Positions 53,731 through 61,963 of a stretch of 64,000 nt of DNA are shown here, piece after piece. The DNA is from Paracoccus sulfuroxidans (lineage in GTDB: Bacteria; Pseudomonadota; Alphaproteobacteria; Rhodobacterales; Rhodobacteraceae): positions 310,001 through 374,000 of the forward strand of contig NZ_VLKU01000001.1 in the NCBI RefSeq assembly GCF_007830335.1, written 5' to 3'. The position numbers and the translations under genes were made by a program. Under the pieces are notes generated by a model. That model saw nothing but the letters and a program-made list of their open reading frames with translations, did no database searches and was not told where the DNA came from. The stretch's first letter is position 1. Each line of letters opens with the position of its first letter.

Positions 53731-55368
53731 GTGTCAGGACACATCATTGACCGGGGCGGCCGCTTCGCGTGGCGGCGATCGATCCGAGGAATCACAATCC
53801 AGATTCCGTTGAGGACGGCGAATAAGAGGGAAGCGATCGAGATCGCCGCTGCCGCGACCGCCGCGTCTTATTCAGTCTTTCACGACATCCTCTCTTCGAG
53901 ACTGGACCGGAACGCGGGAAAGGGCATTATTGAGCGTGCTGCCGCCGCCGCTTCCGCTCAAATCACTTTAAGAGGCTCATCGATGTTCTTCTTCCCGTTC
54001 CCGTTCGAGACTGTTCGCTCATATCGTGAGCAAGGGTTTAGCGATGAAGAGACACGTCGTTTCATCAAAGCACGACCAGAGCGGCCCACGGATGAAGATT
54101 TCCAGGGATGGTCAAAACATGACGTTGCCGAATACCTCATGTTTTTGGACGGAGAGGATCTTCCGGCCGCGACCCCGGATTCCGCCCCGGCGTCAGTCGT
54201 GATTCACAATCACTATCACGCCCCATCCCCGGATCCCTCTCCCGCCCCGACGACGCCACCGGCCACCGCAACGACGACGCCACCGGCCCCCGTCACCGCC
54301 GCGTCCCCGGATCCCGCCCCCGCCGCCTCACCGGCGTCAAAGACGCCCCTGATCCCTTACGCCGAGGATCTCAATGAGCGTCAACTCAAAGGCAATCACA
54401 TCAACGACGGATCGGCCCGAGATTTCCTTCGTGCGTTGAACCTTTTCGCGGAACTCACGGGGATCGAGTTCGTCGAGGACATCACGCAAGTCAGTCTCAC
54501 GAAGTTCGTTGACCTCATGCGTGAGATCCCGAAAGATTCACGGAGATCGGAGAAGCAACGCGAGATCCCGATGTTAGAGATCATCCGTGACGCGATCGAG
54601 AATGACACGCCGAGGGGCCTCTCCGTGACGACGATCAACAAGAACCTGGTCCACGTCGGGAAACTGATCCGTCACGCGAAAGCGGATGAGAGCGTGAATA
54701 TCTCGCAACGGATCAACCCGTCGATCGTCCGGCCAAAGGACACGGAGAGCAAGAAGGACAAGCGGGTGATGTTTTCTGGTGATGACATCATCAAGATCTT
54801 CAAGCACCGTCTCTTGAACATGTCCGCCGAAAGAAATGAACTCTTCTGGATCGCTCATTGTGCGGCCCTGTCCGGAGCCCGGAAAGAAGAGATTTCTGGA
54901 CTTGCTCATGACGAGGTCAGGCAAGATCCGGATTCCGGGATCTGGTTCTTCGACATAAAACCTAATGATTTTCGAGGGCTCAAAAACGGGCAATCGAAAC
55001 GCCGGGTTCCGGTCCATGATGATCTCATCAAGATCGGCTTCATAGACTATGTGAAGAGCCGCCAGAGCAAGCCCGGGCTTCTTTTCGATGTCCGCAAAAA
55101 ATCAAAGAATGCGGCATACGGAGATTTCTTCGATTATCGATGGAGAAAGGCGATGACCGAGTCGATCGGATCAGGTCACGGGAAAACGTTCCATTCGTTC
55201 CGACATTCAGCGACGCAACATCTTCTCGATCAAGAGGTCATCGAGGCGACCCGGGCCGCGATCTTCGGGCATGATTCCGGGATTGAGGGCGGCACATATG
55301 GCGGGGACTGGAATCTCGAAACTCTTCAAAGAGCGGTGAATCTTCTTCCATCCGTTCGCAATAAATGA
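53731..55368 (+). CDS. int: prophage tyrosine integrase
   Basis: 545 residues from GTG 53731; no earlier start is plausible. Catalytic set: Arg384 in SGARKEEISGL, His488-x-x-Arg491 in FHSFRHSATQHLL, His514 in IFGHDSG and nucleophile Tyr523 in EGGTYGG. The N-terminus (about 1-150) resembles DUF6538-like integrases: RRSIRGITIQIPLRTANKRE. A striking Pro/Ala/Thr linker (about 155-205), introduced by VVIHNHYHAPSP, joins it to the core-binding domain. Mediates attL/attR recombination at tRNA-Ser. Reads away from the tRNA. Confidence 0.92.
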   Translation: MSGHIIDRGGRFAWRRSIRGITIQIPLRTANKREAIEIAAAATAASYSVFHDILSSRLDRNAGKGIIERAAAAASAQITLRGSSMFFFPFPFETVRSYREQGFSDEETRRFIKARPERPTDEDFQGWSKHDVAEYLMFLDGEDLPAATPDSAPASVVIHNHYHAPSPDPSPAPTTPPATATTTPPAPVTAASPDPAPAASPASKTPLIPYAEDLNERQLKGNHINDGSARDFLRALNLFAELTGIEFVEDITQVSLTKFVDLMREIPKDSRRSEKQREIPMLEIIRDAIENDTPRGLSVTTINKNLVHVGKLIRHAKADESVNISQRINPSIVRPKDTESKKDKRVMFSGDDIIKIFKHRLLNMSAERNELFWIAHCAALSGARKEEISGLAHDEVRQDPDSGIWFFDIKPNDFRGLKNGQSKRRVPVHDDLIKIGFIDYVKSRQSKPGLLFDVRKKSKNAAYGDFFDYRWRKAMTESIGSGHGKTFHSFRHSATQHLLDQEVIEATRAAIFGHDSGIEGGTYGGDWNLETLQRAVNLLPSVRNK

Positions 55369-55391
55369 AGAGCAATCAATAGGAGAATACG

Positions 55392-55772
55392 ATGAACGAA
55401 AAATACATCAACGCGATACAAGAGGGCGTGAGGGACTCTGTGAATAATCCAAAAGAAGACATCACGAGCGACAAGTTTGAGAATGACTGGATTGATAGCG
55501 TCATCGATTCAATCCGCGACACGGGGATGTTCGATGATAACATGACCCATGAAAAATTCATTGACGAAATGGGAAAGGGCGTCAGTTTTGATCTAAAAAA
55601 CAACAAAAACGTATCCGCTTATCTTCGCATAAGAAATGGCATTGCGACCTTTGGCGTTAACGATCTTCGCCTTCAAGTTCTCGGAGAGCATCATCAAGCG
55701 AGAATCGATAACGAAAATGAAGTAATCAAACTCATGAAGATCATCGGGCGTGAACTAAAAGGAATGGAATAG
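55392..55772 (+). CDS. hypothetical prophage protein, possible moron
   Basis: 126 residues, ATG 55392 with TAGGAG upstream, 23 bp after int. Acidic and soluble: FENDWIDSVIDSIRDTGMFDD, then FDLKNNKNVSAYLRIRNGIATFG. The gene is clearly AT-richer than the host and also than int. No domain recognised. Its position between the integrase and the convergent lysis genes is where lysogeny-expressed accessory genes often sit. Confidence 0.6.
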   Translation: MNEKYINAIQEGVRDSVNNPKEDITSDKFENDWIDSVIDSIRDTGMFDDNMTHEKFIDEMGKGVSFDLKNNKNVSAYLRIRNGIATFGVNDLRLQVLGEHHQARIDNENEVIKLMKIIGRELKGME

Positions 55773-55781
55773 GCCCATTCC
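55761..55781 (+). terminator. weak hairpin between convergent prophage genes
   Basis: GGAATGG-AATAGGC-CCATTCC, a perfect 7-bp stem overlapping the stop of the 55392 gene and lying 14 bp from the convergent spanin gene. No T-run, so termination is uncertain. Confidence 0.3.
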
Positions 55782-55794
55782 ATCAGTGAGATAG

Positions 55795-56052
55795 TTAATC
55801 GACCCGGTTCACGGCGTCACCGACTGCTTTGAGCCGGGTCTTACAATCCGCATGAGCCTCATGAAGATCGACGATGTAAACGCCGACGTCTTTTTGAGTA
55901 TAATCCCCATCCGGCTTCTTCGGAGAATCCTTACATGTAAGGAGATTTTCCGGGATCCGGATCGGTACGACGTTCGGATCTCGTGAGCACCCTGAAAACG
56001 CGAGGATGATCATCATCAATGCGATGAGTTTTAAGACGTGTTCAAGTCTCAT
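55795..56052 (-). CDS. Rz1-like outer-membrane lipoprotein spanin
   Basis: 85 residues from ATG 56052 (GGGAGG upstream), overlapping the preceding gene as ATGA. Signal with lipobox: IALMMIILAFSGC. The mature part VVPIRIPENLLTCKDSPKKP then DGDYTQKDVGVYIVDLHEAH is the pattern of Rz1-type spanins in many siphophages. With the Rz-like partner it should fuse the two membranes at lysis. Confidence 0.8.
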   Translation of the reverse strand: MRLEHVLKLIALMMIILAFSGCSRDPNVVPIRIPENLLTCKDSPKKPDGDYTQKDVGVYIVDLHEAHADCKTRLKAVGDAVNRVD

Positions 56053-56342
56053 TTCAGCCTCCCGATAGCGTCACGCAACGCGGGGGCGACCTCACCGTCA
56101 CGCTCCGCCGGTTCGTTCCGGATCTCATCTCTCATCTCGTCATAAGCCCGGGCCCGATCCGCTTCCGCTTTCGCTACGGCCCGCCACGCCTCTTCGAGAC
56201 GTGTTTCGATCTCAAACGCGTGTCTGCTCATCTCAAAGATCTGTTCTTCGAGATCATTGATCTTCATGTGCTGAACGAATGTGAAGCAAGCAAGTGCCGC
56301 TGAAACGATCAGTGAAATCCTTTGAATCATTGTTAATAGCAT
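56049..56342 (-). CDS. Rz-like inner-membrane spanin
   Basis: 97 residues from ATG 56342 (GGGAGG upstream). One N-terminal membrane helix (MIQRISLIVSAALACFTFV) is followed by a charged coiled coil: LEEAWRAVAKAEADRARAYDEM. Type-II membrane topology plus coiled coil and direct overlap with the Rz1-like gene fit an i-spanin. It overlaps the next upstream gene by 89 bp in another frame. Confidence 0.7.
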   Translation of the reverse strand: MLLTMIQRISLIVSAALACFTFVQHMKINDLEEQIFEMSRHAFEIETRLEEAWRAVAKAEADRARAYDEMRDEIRNEPAERDGEVAPALRDAIGRLK

Positions 56343-56448
56343 ACCATAACCCTCCCGCCGCAAAAAATATAAAGACACCGACAAGAATAGTTCGTGCGAG
56401 TTCATCGAGATGCTTCATTGCGATTCGTGCTGCTTCACATTTACTCAT
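56254..56448 (-). CDS. small single-pass membrane protein, possible holin/antiholin
   Basis: 64 residues, ATG 56448 with GGAGG 6 nt upstream; overlaps the preceding stop (GATGAGTAAATG). A basic/acidic N-terminus MSKCEAARIAMKHLDELAR precedes one helix TILVGVFIFFAAGGLWYAI. Its position between the putative holin and spanins suggests a lysis role, and 89 bp are shared with the spanin gene. Lysis class is not known. Confidence 0.5.
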   Translation of the reverse strand: MSKCEAARIAMKHLDELARTILVGVFIFFAAGGLWYAINNDSKDFTDRFSGTCLLHIRSAHEDQ

Positions 56449-56743
56449 CCTTGACCTCCCTCTCTTTCGTCTCTTTGAGCGATGCTCCAAGACGACCTTT
56501 CAGAAGATCAATGATCGTCCCTTGAAATGCGATCCCTGAAACGCCAATAAGAAACCCTCCGAGAGCCATAGCCGGATCTCCATCAACCCCGAATCCATTC
56601 GTCAAGATCGGGGCGATCATGATCGGCCCGAGGTAAACTGCGGAAATTGCTCCCACGACTAAACATAGCAATCCGTTTCGCCAGGAAAGTCGGTTCGTTA
56701 CCCAGTGAATAATGCCTCCGAGAAGACCTGCTATCGCTGTCAT
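56441..56743 (-). CDS. putative holin
   Basis: 100 residues; I take ATG 56743 (GGAGGG 7 nt upstream) rather than 56770. Two to three helices: GLLCLVVGAISAVYLGPIMI and ALGGFLIGVSGIAFQGTII, with a very charged C-terminal end (LKETKEREVKDE). Directly follows the endolysin gene. Size, helices and position fit a holin, though sequence alone is not decisive. Confidence 0.6.
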   Translation of the reverse strand: MTAIAGLLGGIIHWVTNRLSWRNGLLCLVVGAISAVYLGPIMIAPILTNGFGVDGDPAMALGGFLIGVSGIAFQGTIIDLLKGRLGASLKETKEREVKDE

Positions 56744-56766
56744 CTCAGCACCCTCCGGAAAGAGTC

Positions 56767-57408
56767 TCATGCGATCACCGCCTTCTTAATGATAGTTTCA
56801 TACTCGTCATAATATCCAGCGAGACTCTTTTGAAGTTTCGCGTCCTTATAATCGCCGTTCACGACCCGCCTCATGTCCGCCCTTGTCCTGAAATCCGCGA
56901 GTCGCTTGCCGGTGAAGATGCCCTTGATCATTCCGACCGCCGCGATCCGGCCCGCATTGTAAGGATCGAGAGCCTTCGCCGGATCCGAGACCAGATCCAC
57001 CCCGATCTCTTTTCCAAGCCGATCGTAGTTATATTTGTGCGTGAGTTGTATCGCCCCACGTCCGAACCAGTATTTTCCGGCCGCGTCCTTTCTCCAATAC
57101 GGGGTTTTCACCCAGGTCATAACGCCGCGGCGAAACGCCGAATCGAGGCGGGCCGCAACGGTTGAATCGGACGGGTTTTGATCAGCGTGAGACGCGAAAA
57201 CGGTCTCTTTGATCGATGCGAGACGCCCGCCCGCCTCATGATGACATTGACCGAAAATCACGGAGACATGTTCGACACTCGTGACCTTCTGTTTCTCGAC
57301 CTCATCGAGAATCCCGTTCGCGACATCGACCGTCATTTGATTTAGCCGACCGGCATTGAATTTCGACGCTCTCAATGCGTCAAAGAACTTCTTTCTGTCT
57401 ATACGCAT
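56767..57408 (-). CDS. prophage endolysin, GH19 chitinase/lysozyme-like
   Basis: 213 residues from ATG 57408 (MRIDRKKFFDALR); ATG 57429 is an alternative but the shared upstream element is 30 nt from 57408, as in the second copy. GH19-type core: FGQCHHEAGGRLASIKETVF with the first Glu of the catalytic pair, YWFGRGAIQLTHKYNYDRLG, and DPAKALDPYNAGRIAAVG. Cleaves peptidoglycan for lysis. No signal peptide, so it needs the holin. Read with the following lysis genes. Confidence 0.85.
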   Translation of the reverse strand: MRIDRKKFFDALRASKFNAGRLNQMTVDVANGILDEVEKQKVTSVEHVSVIFGQCHHEAGGRLASIKETVFASHADQNPSDSTVAARLDSAFRRGVMTWVKTPYWRKDAAGKYWFGRGAIQLTHKYNYDRLGKEIGVDLVSDPAKALDPYNAGRIAAVGMIKGIFTGKRLADFRTRADMRRVVNGDYKDAKLQKSLAGYYDEYETIIKKAVIA

Positions 57409-57438
57409 CAGGGGGCCCCGCGTTTCCATTCGCGGGGG

Positions 57439-57468
57439 TATTGAGGTCCGAGCATGCGTTTTCGTCAG
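57439..57468 (-). promoter_or_regulatory. conserved prophage element, copy A (putative late promoter)
   Basis: Two exact blocks, on the minus strand CTGACGAAAAC and CGGACCTCAATA, separated by 7 variable nt; identical blocks with identical spacing occur at 61920-61949. Here the element ends 30 nt upstream of the endolysin ATG. A CTGACG-N17-CTCAAT pair gives a poor sigma-70-like match. Confidence 0.65.
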
Positions 57469-57484
57469 TGATACGTTGTTTATT

Positions 57485-58021
57485 TCATTCTATACCGAAT
57501 AACGAATCCAACGCTTCCGGCGTCATCCCGATGTGTTCAGCACACGCGAGGATGATCGGATCCATTCGAGAGATTGTCACGGCCCCGGCCCACCGGACGC
57601 GGTTCTCAAACCGCTCTTCTTCGCTCATCGCGTTGAAGACGGGCATGAAGCCCGGCGGGATCGCCCCGGCCGCCGCTCCGATAGCATCATCCTCACTGAT
57701 GATTCCGGCCCTGGCACAAGCGACGCAAAACGCCGTCCGCGTCATCGATGTTTGAGACCTCACGAGATCGAGTTCAGTAATCGCATCATATGTGTCGATC
57801 CACCCCCACTCTTCATAGTCAAAAACAAATGATGGTCCCGGTGACGGCGGTAGATCAAAAACCGCCTCATTATCGTGATCGACATACTGAGAAGTGAAGT
57901 CATACCACCCTTCGACATAACCCTCATCATCACTGATGAGAGGGATTATATCGTCAATCGTCTCGCGAGAATATCGAGCCGTGATTTGACCGGTGCTTGT
58001 CTTATAAACCGTTACGTCCAT
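57485..58021 (-). CDS. phage tail-associated hypothetical protein
   Basis: 178 residues from ATG 58021 (GGCAGGAA upstream), 13 bp after the tail-tip gene. Its middle (GWIDTYDAITELDLVRSQTS) and C-terminal part TRTAFCVACARAGIISEDDA plus RVRWAGAVTISRMDP and ALDSLFGIE resemble proteins often encoded after TipJ in alphaproteobacterial phages, described as tail-fibre or assembly-related. Exact role unknown. Confidence 0.6.
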   Translation of the reverse strand: MDVTVYKTSTGQITARYSRETIDDIIPLISDDEGYVEGWYDFTSQYVDHDNEAVFDLPPSPGPSFVFDYEEWGWIDTYDAITELDLVRSQTSMTRTAFCVACARAGIISEDDAIGAAAGAIPPGFMPVFNAMSEEERFENRVRWAGAVTISRMDPIILACAEHIGMTPEALDSLFGIE

Positions 58022-58034
58022 TTCCTGCCTGCCA

Positions 58035-61000
58035 TTATTTATATGATCTAAAAACAAACATATTGATGTTATCGATGTAGAAGTTCGCATTAACCGGAGT
58101 CGTGTTCGGCGGGACACCTGTCGTTCCATCGATACTCGTGTACATTACCCGGATCCGGTGAGTTCCGGCCGAGAGCCTTGCCGTCCTCATGAAATCAAGG
58201 CTTCTCACGTTCGATGATTGAATCGTGTCTCGCGACCGACTCAATTCAACGCCGTCAATCGTTACCCATGACACGAGCGTTGCTGATGTGTTATTTTTTC
58301 TCACTTCGAAATAGCCGCCAAAGATGATAGCCGCTTCTTGTGAGAGGGTGAAAACCATCTCATGTGCGATAGCCCCCGTTGCCCCTCTCACTAAGTTCTT
58401 CGTTGCGACTTCATCGATGATGTGATCAGTGATTGCCCGATCCTTAATGTTGATCGTGTCAACCGTGAGATTCGCGATCTTTGCTCCCGAAATCGTTGCG
58501 TTAGCGATCTTCGCATTCGTGATGACCGCGTCATTGATTTGAGCCGCACCCGTTATGATACCGGCCGCGGCCATCAGACCGCCGGTTATCGTGTTAGCGG
58601 TGATCTTGTCACCCGAGATTGATCCGTCCACGATGAGTTCACCCCGGCCCTTAATCCGGATAATCGGAGTACCCATGAATGAATAATCTCCGCCATACGA
58701 TGACGGCGGGATGTTGAAATACATCCGGACTTGAGTAGTCCCAGAAGGGGCGAGCAATGATCCGGAGAGCGTTCTCCAGCCAGTCTGTGCTCCATTCGTT
58801 GCCGTGCTTGCCGCGACGAGTCCGCCGTCCCTATTGAGAAACTGAAGCACGATCCGGATCTCTGCGGCTCCCGCCGAAAAGACTTGACCCGAATAAAAAT
58901 ACTCCTCTCCCGCTTTTGCGGAAGACGGCTTCGATACGATAACGGTTGCTGTTGCTCCCGCGGCTTCAACGCGAAAGCACCCTTTCGATTGAAGAGCCGG
59001 AAGAGCCGGATTAGGAAGATGACTGATGTGAGCGGGAGCGACCCCGGTCCATGATGACGCGTCTTGAATCTGGTCATCCGGTACGAGGTTCGTGAAATCA
59101 GTTATCGCCATTTTTGATGCGACAACGGATCCGGCCGCGAGTTGGTCAACGCCTATCGCTCCGGCCGCGACCTTCCCGGCAACGACCGAATTCGCTCCGA
59201 GTTTGTCAGTCGTAATAGATCCGGATGCCAACTTCGGTGTCGTGATCGCGTTGTCAGTGATCTGCGTTGCGGTGATCTGCCCAGTCACATCGGAAGCCGA
59301 TACGGCCGCCGTCCACGCCGTTCCTGTCCATCTGTAAAGTTTGCTATCAGATGAGAGTACGACAAGGCGTCCGATCGTGTTTCCAGACGTAGGCAATGCG
59401 GTCACGACGCGAGGTATGCTGATACCTTGAGCGAATGCTGTCTCATCAAGAGCACCCTGAAGATTATCTTGAACGAAGTTCACCCAGGCCGTTCCGGTCC
59501 ACCTATACAATTTGTTATCTGTTGTGAGATAGACCATCCTTCCGATCGTGTTGCCCGTCATCGGAAGCGTGGACATGTACTCGATCGCCTTCATCCCTGC
59601 GTCTTCGAAGAGGCCCCTCACTCCGTCTTCAAAGTCGTCCTCACCGATAAAAACGGCGGGCGTCTTCGCGTATGCCCAATCGCTCCACGTCGAGTCCCGA
59701 CCCTGAATCTTCGCGAGTGCTCTCACCTCATATTCAGTATCAGGAAGGATCGATGACGCTATGATCGCGTTAGATGTCGAGACGTCAGGCACTGATCCGT
59801 TCATGACGACCGTCAAGTTTGATACGAGCCTAACCTCATACGATATCGATGAGTACGGGGCACCCGATGACCAGGACAAACGCAAAGCCGGACGGCGTGC
59901 TTTGCCCGAAGAGTCTTTGATCGACGTTCCTTGTACTGACCACCCCCGGACTCCGGAAACGGCGGAAGGGTTGGGCCGCACCGAAGGCGTTGACGGGAGT
60001 ACACCATCACTAACGGCGTCATAGTCGTAGTCAGCCGGGTCACGCTCACGCAACGCGAGCGTCACGTTCAATGAATCCGGTGAGATGATCATTGATGTGA
60101 TCTCAAAGAGTTTCGAGATGTATCCGTTCTCGACACTCGTCCAGCCGATCGTTTGAAGCGGCATGAGCGAGAGGGCCCAGGGCCCCACTGTGATGATGTG
60201 TCGTCTCTGTCTTCTGTTGTCCGCCGCGTACTCGCGGATCAGTCTCCTCACCTGTTCGGGATATGGCACGGCCGAAAGTTTTAGGTCAGCGAGCAACTCA
60301 CGCCCATCGTCCTGTGCGATCCATTCCGCTTTCTTGTAAGGCACCGCCTCACGCTCTTCCCATAGCCTGTCCGGATCCGGGTATGACGCGGTCACACCGT
60401 TAAAGATCTTCGCGAGACCCTCCGAAACGATAAACTCTCGATCGTCTGAAATGAGAACGTCATCATCTGTTATGCTTGCTGACGTGACGAGAGGAGCACC
60501 GACACTGATATTATAGACGCCGCCGCACTCCGCTATCTGTCCGCCGCAAGACTTAAGAATTTCGTCAATGACTTCGAGCGGCTCATCTTCAAATGAGAAC
60601 TCAATGCCCGCCCGATAACGCTTGTTCCCGTTCGTGAGTTCGTCACACACGTTTGCCGCCGCTCTCCATACCGGGAGCGACACGGCTTCCGCTGGCACGT
60701 TAAGGCCCCACGTCCCCGAGCCGCCGGGTAATGGGATACCCTTAAGGATGTTCCAGACCATGTCGACCGGGTTTTCACGATACACGATTGCCGTGCTTCG
60801 TGTTCCGGCCATTCGCATTCCGAGAACCGTGAATTTACAATCCGGGAGTCCCGTGAATTTCTCTTGTCTAAACTTAAACGTCACGACTGCGTATGCGACA
60901 CCAGTCATGATCATAGAAGAATCCCATGGTCTTGATGGATGAGTTCCAAACATCTCGACGAGTTTCGGATCCGCCGCTATCTGCGTCCCATCAAAGATTC

Positions 61001-61478
61001 TCACGAAGACATAACCATCGAGTTTACCGTCTTCATCGACGACGCGTCTTCCGTAGTTATCTTCTGCGATATATCCGGCCTGGCCCGGGACTCTTTGACG
61101 TTCAGCGATCGAGCACTGTCTCCCGTCAACGATCATCGACTCAACACCCTGAATCCTGGTGTCCGCAAGTGCGATGACGTAGACGAGATATTCACTGTCC
61201 ATATCACCCTTAAAATCGAAAACGTATGGCGGGCATATAGCCGCCCCGCCGGTACAATATCTTCCGAAAATCGTTGTCTGTGATGTGCTCTCACCCGCGA
61301 CTGTGACGCTTGTCCTCACACCGCCAGACTGAGTCGGCTTCTGGAGTTTTTGTGCGACTTTCGAGAGACCGACCGAAACGGCGGTCTTGAACATGAATGA
61401 TGCCGCTCCTCCGAGCAAGCCTCCCCCGAATGCTGTTCCAGACCAGAGGGCCCCGATTGCTGCTCCGACCGCCGGCAT
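58035..61478 (-). CDS. phage tail-tip / host-specificity protein J-like
   Basis: 1147 residues. N-terminal GGLLGGAASFMFKTAVSVGL helix, then the TipJ hub with a long beta region (FGRYCTGGAAICPPYVF, WNILKGIPLPGGSGTWGLNVP), a fibronectin-III-like stretch (about 500-610), two copies of a TSGNTIGRLVVL/KLYRWTGTAW unit (about 640-730), and runs of ITDNAITTPKLASGSI-type repeats that pack as a fibre-like stalk. Begins 1 nt inside the NlpC-like stop. Determines receptor recognition. Confidence 0.88.
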   Translation of the reverse strand: MPAVGAAIGALWSGTAFGGGLLGGAASFMFKTAVSVGLSKVAQKLQKPTQSGGVRTSVTVAGESTSQTTIFGRYCTGGAAICPPYVFDFKGDMDSEYLVYVIALADTRIQGVESMIVDGRQCSIAERQRVPGQAGYIAEDNYGRRVVDEDGKLDGYVFVRIFDGTQIAADPKLVEMFGTHPSRPWDSSMIMTGVAYAVVTFKFRQEKFTGLPDCKFTVLGMRMAGTRSTAIVYRENPVDMVWNILKGIPLPGGSGTWGLNVPAEAVSLPVWRAAANVCDELTNGNKRYRAGIEFSFEDEPLEVIDEILKSCGGQIAECGGVYNISVGAPLVTSASITDDDVLISDDREFIVSEGLAKIFNGVTASYPDPDRLWEEREAVPYKKAEWIAQDDGRELLADLKLSAVPYPEQVRRLIREYAADNRRQRRHIITVGPWALSLMPLQTIGWTSVENGYISKLFEITSMIISPDSLNVTLALRERDPADYDYDAVSDGVLPSTPSVRPNPSAVSGVRGWSVQGTSIKDSSGKARRPALRLSWSSGAPYSSISYEVRLVSNLTVVMNGSVPDVSTSNAIIASSILPDTEYEVRALAKIQGRDSTWSDWAYAKTPAVFIGEDDFEDGVRGLFEDAGMKAIEYMSTLPMTGNTIGRMVYLTTDNKLYRWTGTAWVNFVQDNLQGALDETAFAQGISIPRVVTALPTSGNTIGRLVVLSSDSKLYRWTGTAWTAAVSASDVTGQITATQITDNAITTPKLASGSITTDKLGANSVVAGKVAAGAIGVDQLAAGSVVASKMAITDFTNLVPDDQIQDASSWTGVAPAHISHLPNPALPALQSKGCFRVEAAGATATVIVSKPSSAKAGEEYFYSGQVFSAGAAEIRIVLQFLNRDGGLVAASTATNGAQTGWRTLSGSLLAPSGTTQVRMYFNIPPSSYGGDYSFMGTPIIRIKGRGELIVDGSISGDKITANTITGGLMAAAGIITGAAQINDAVITNAKIANATISGAKIANLTVDTINIKDRAITDHIIDEVATKNLVRGATGAIAHEMVFTLSQEAAIIFGGYFEVRKNNTSATLVSWVTIDGVELSRSRDTIQSSNVRSLDFMRTARLSAGTHRIRVMYTSIDGTTGVPPNTTPVNANFYIDNINMFVFRSYK

Positions 61479-61891
61479 TATTCACGCCCCCCTTCAATTG
61501 AAAAGGCACGTTGAATGTCGTCAAGGCTCACAAAGTAAATGCCTTCCTCTCCGACCGCCGCAACCCGATCACCGACGCAAAGTCCGAGCGGCCCCTCATT
61601 TAGAATGACGATGTCACCGACCTGCGTATAAACGACATCAGTGATCTCGTGAAACGTCTTCGCGACGAAGTCACGCTGATCATCAAAACCGGCCGCCCGG
61701 ATCTTTCTCAAACCCCCGAGTTCGGTTGTGTAACGACCGCGAAAGTCCGATGCCGGATCTTCACCCGTTTGTGCTTCAACGCATGATGCTGTGAAGAGAG
61801 CACAATCCTGAACTCCGTACTGGAAAGGAATGTCTCTAACTGAATCTAAATATGAATAGAGACGCGATCTCCAATCTTCTCGACGCTTCAT
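61478..61891 (-). CDS. NlpC/P60-like tail assembly protein (DUF6950-type)
   Basis: 137 residues. DIPFQYGVQDCALFTASCVEA carries the Cys of the papain-like active site, followed by VVYTQVGDIVILNEGPLGLCVGDRV; an obvious later His is hard to place. The family sits just upstream of tail-tip genes (equivalent to lambda K/GTA g14) and is thought to cut peptidoglycan or process the tail. Start follows GGAGTGTC, and copy B of the conserved element lies 28 nt upstream. Confidence 0.75.
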   Translation of the reverse strand: MKRREDWRSRLYSYLDSVRDIPFQYGVQDCALFTASCVEAQTGEDPASDFRGRYTTELGGLRKIRAAGFDDQRDFVAKTFHEITDVVYTQVGDIVILNEGPLGLCVGDRVAAVGEEGIYFVSLDDIQRAFSIEGGRE

Positions 61892-61919
61892 GTGACACTC
61901 CGAAATATCATTCGGTGTC

Positions 61920-61949
61920 TATTGAGGTCCGGGGCATTGTTTTCGTCAG
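61920..61949 (-). promoter_or_regulatory. conserved prophage element, copy B (putative late promoter)
   Basis: Same two blocks as copy A (CTGACGAAAAC, 7 variable nt, CGGACCTCAATA on the minus strand), 28 nt upstream of the NlpC/P60-like ATG at 61891. It is located in the 72-bp gap after the tail gene stop at 61964. Confidence 0.65.
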
Positions 61950-61963
61950 CGTATCACAATAAT

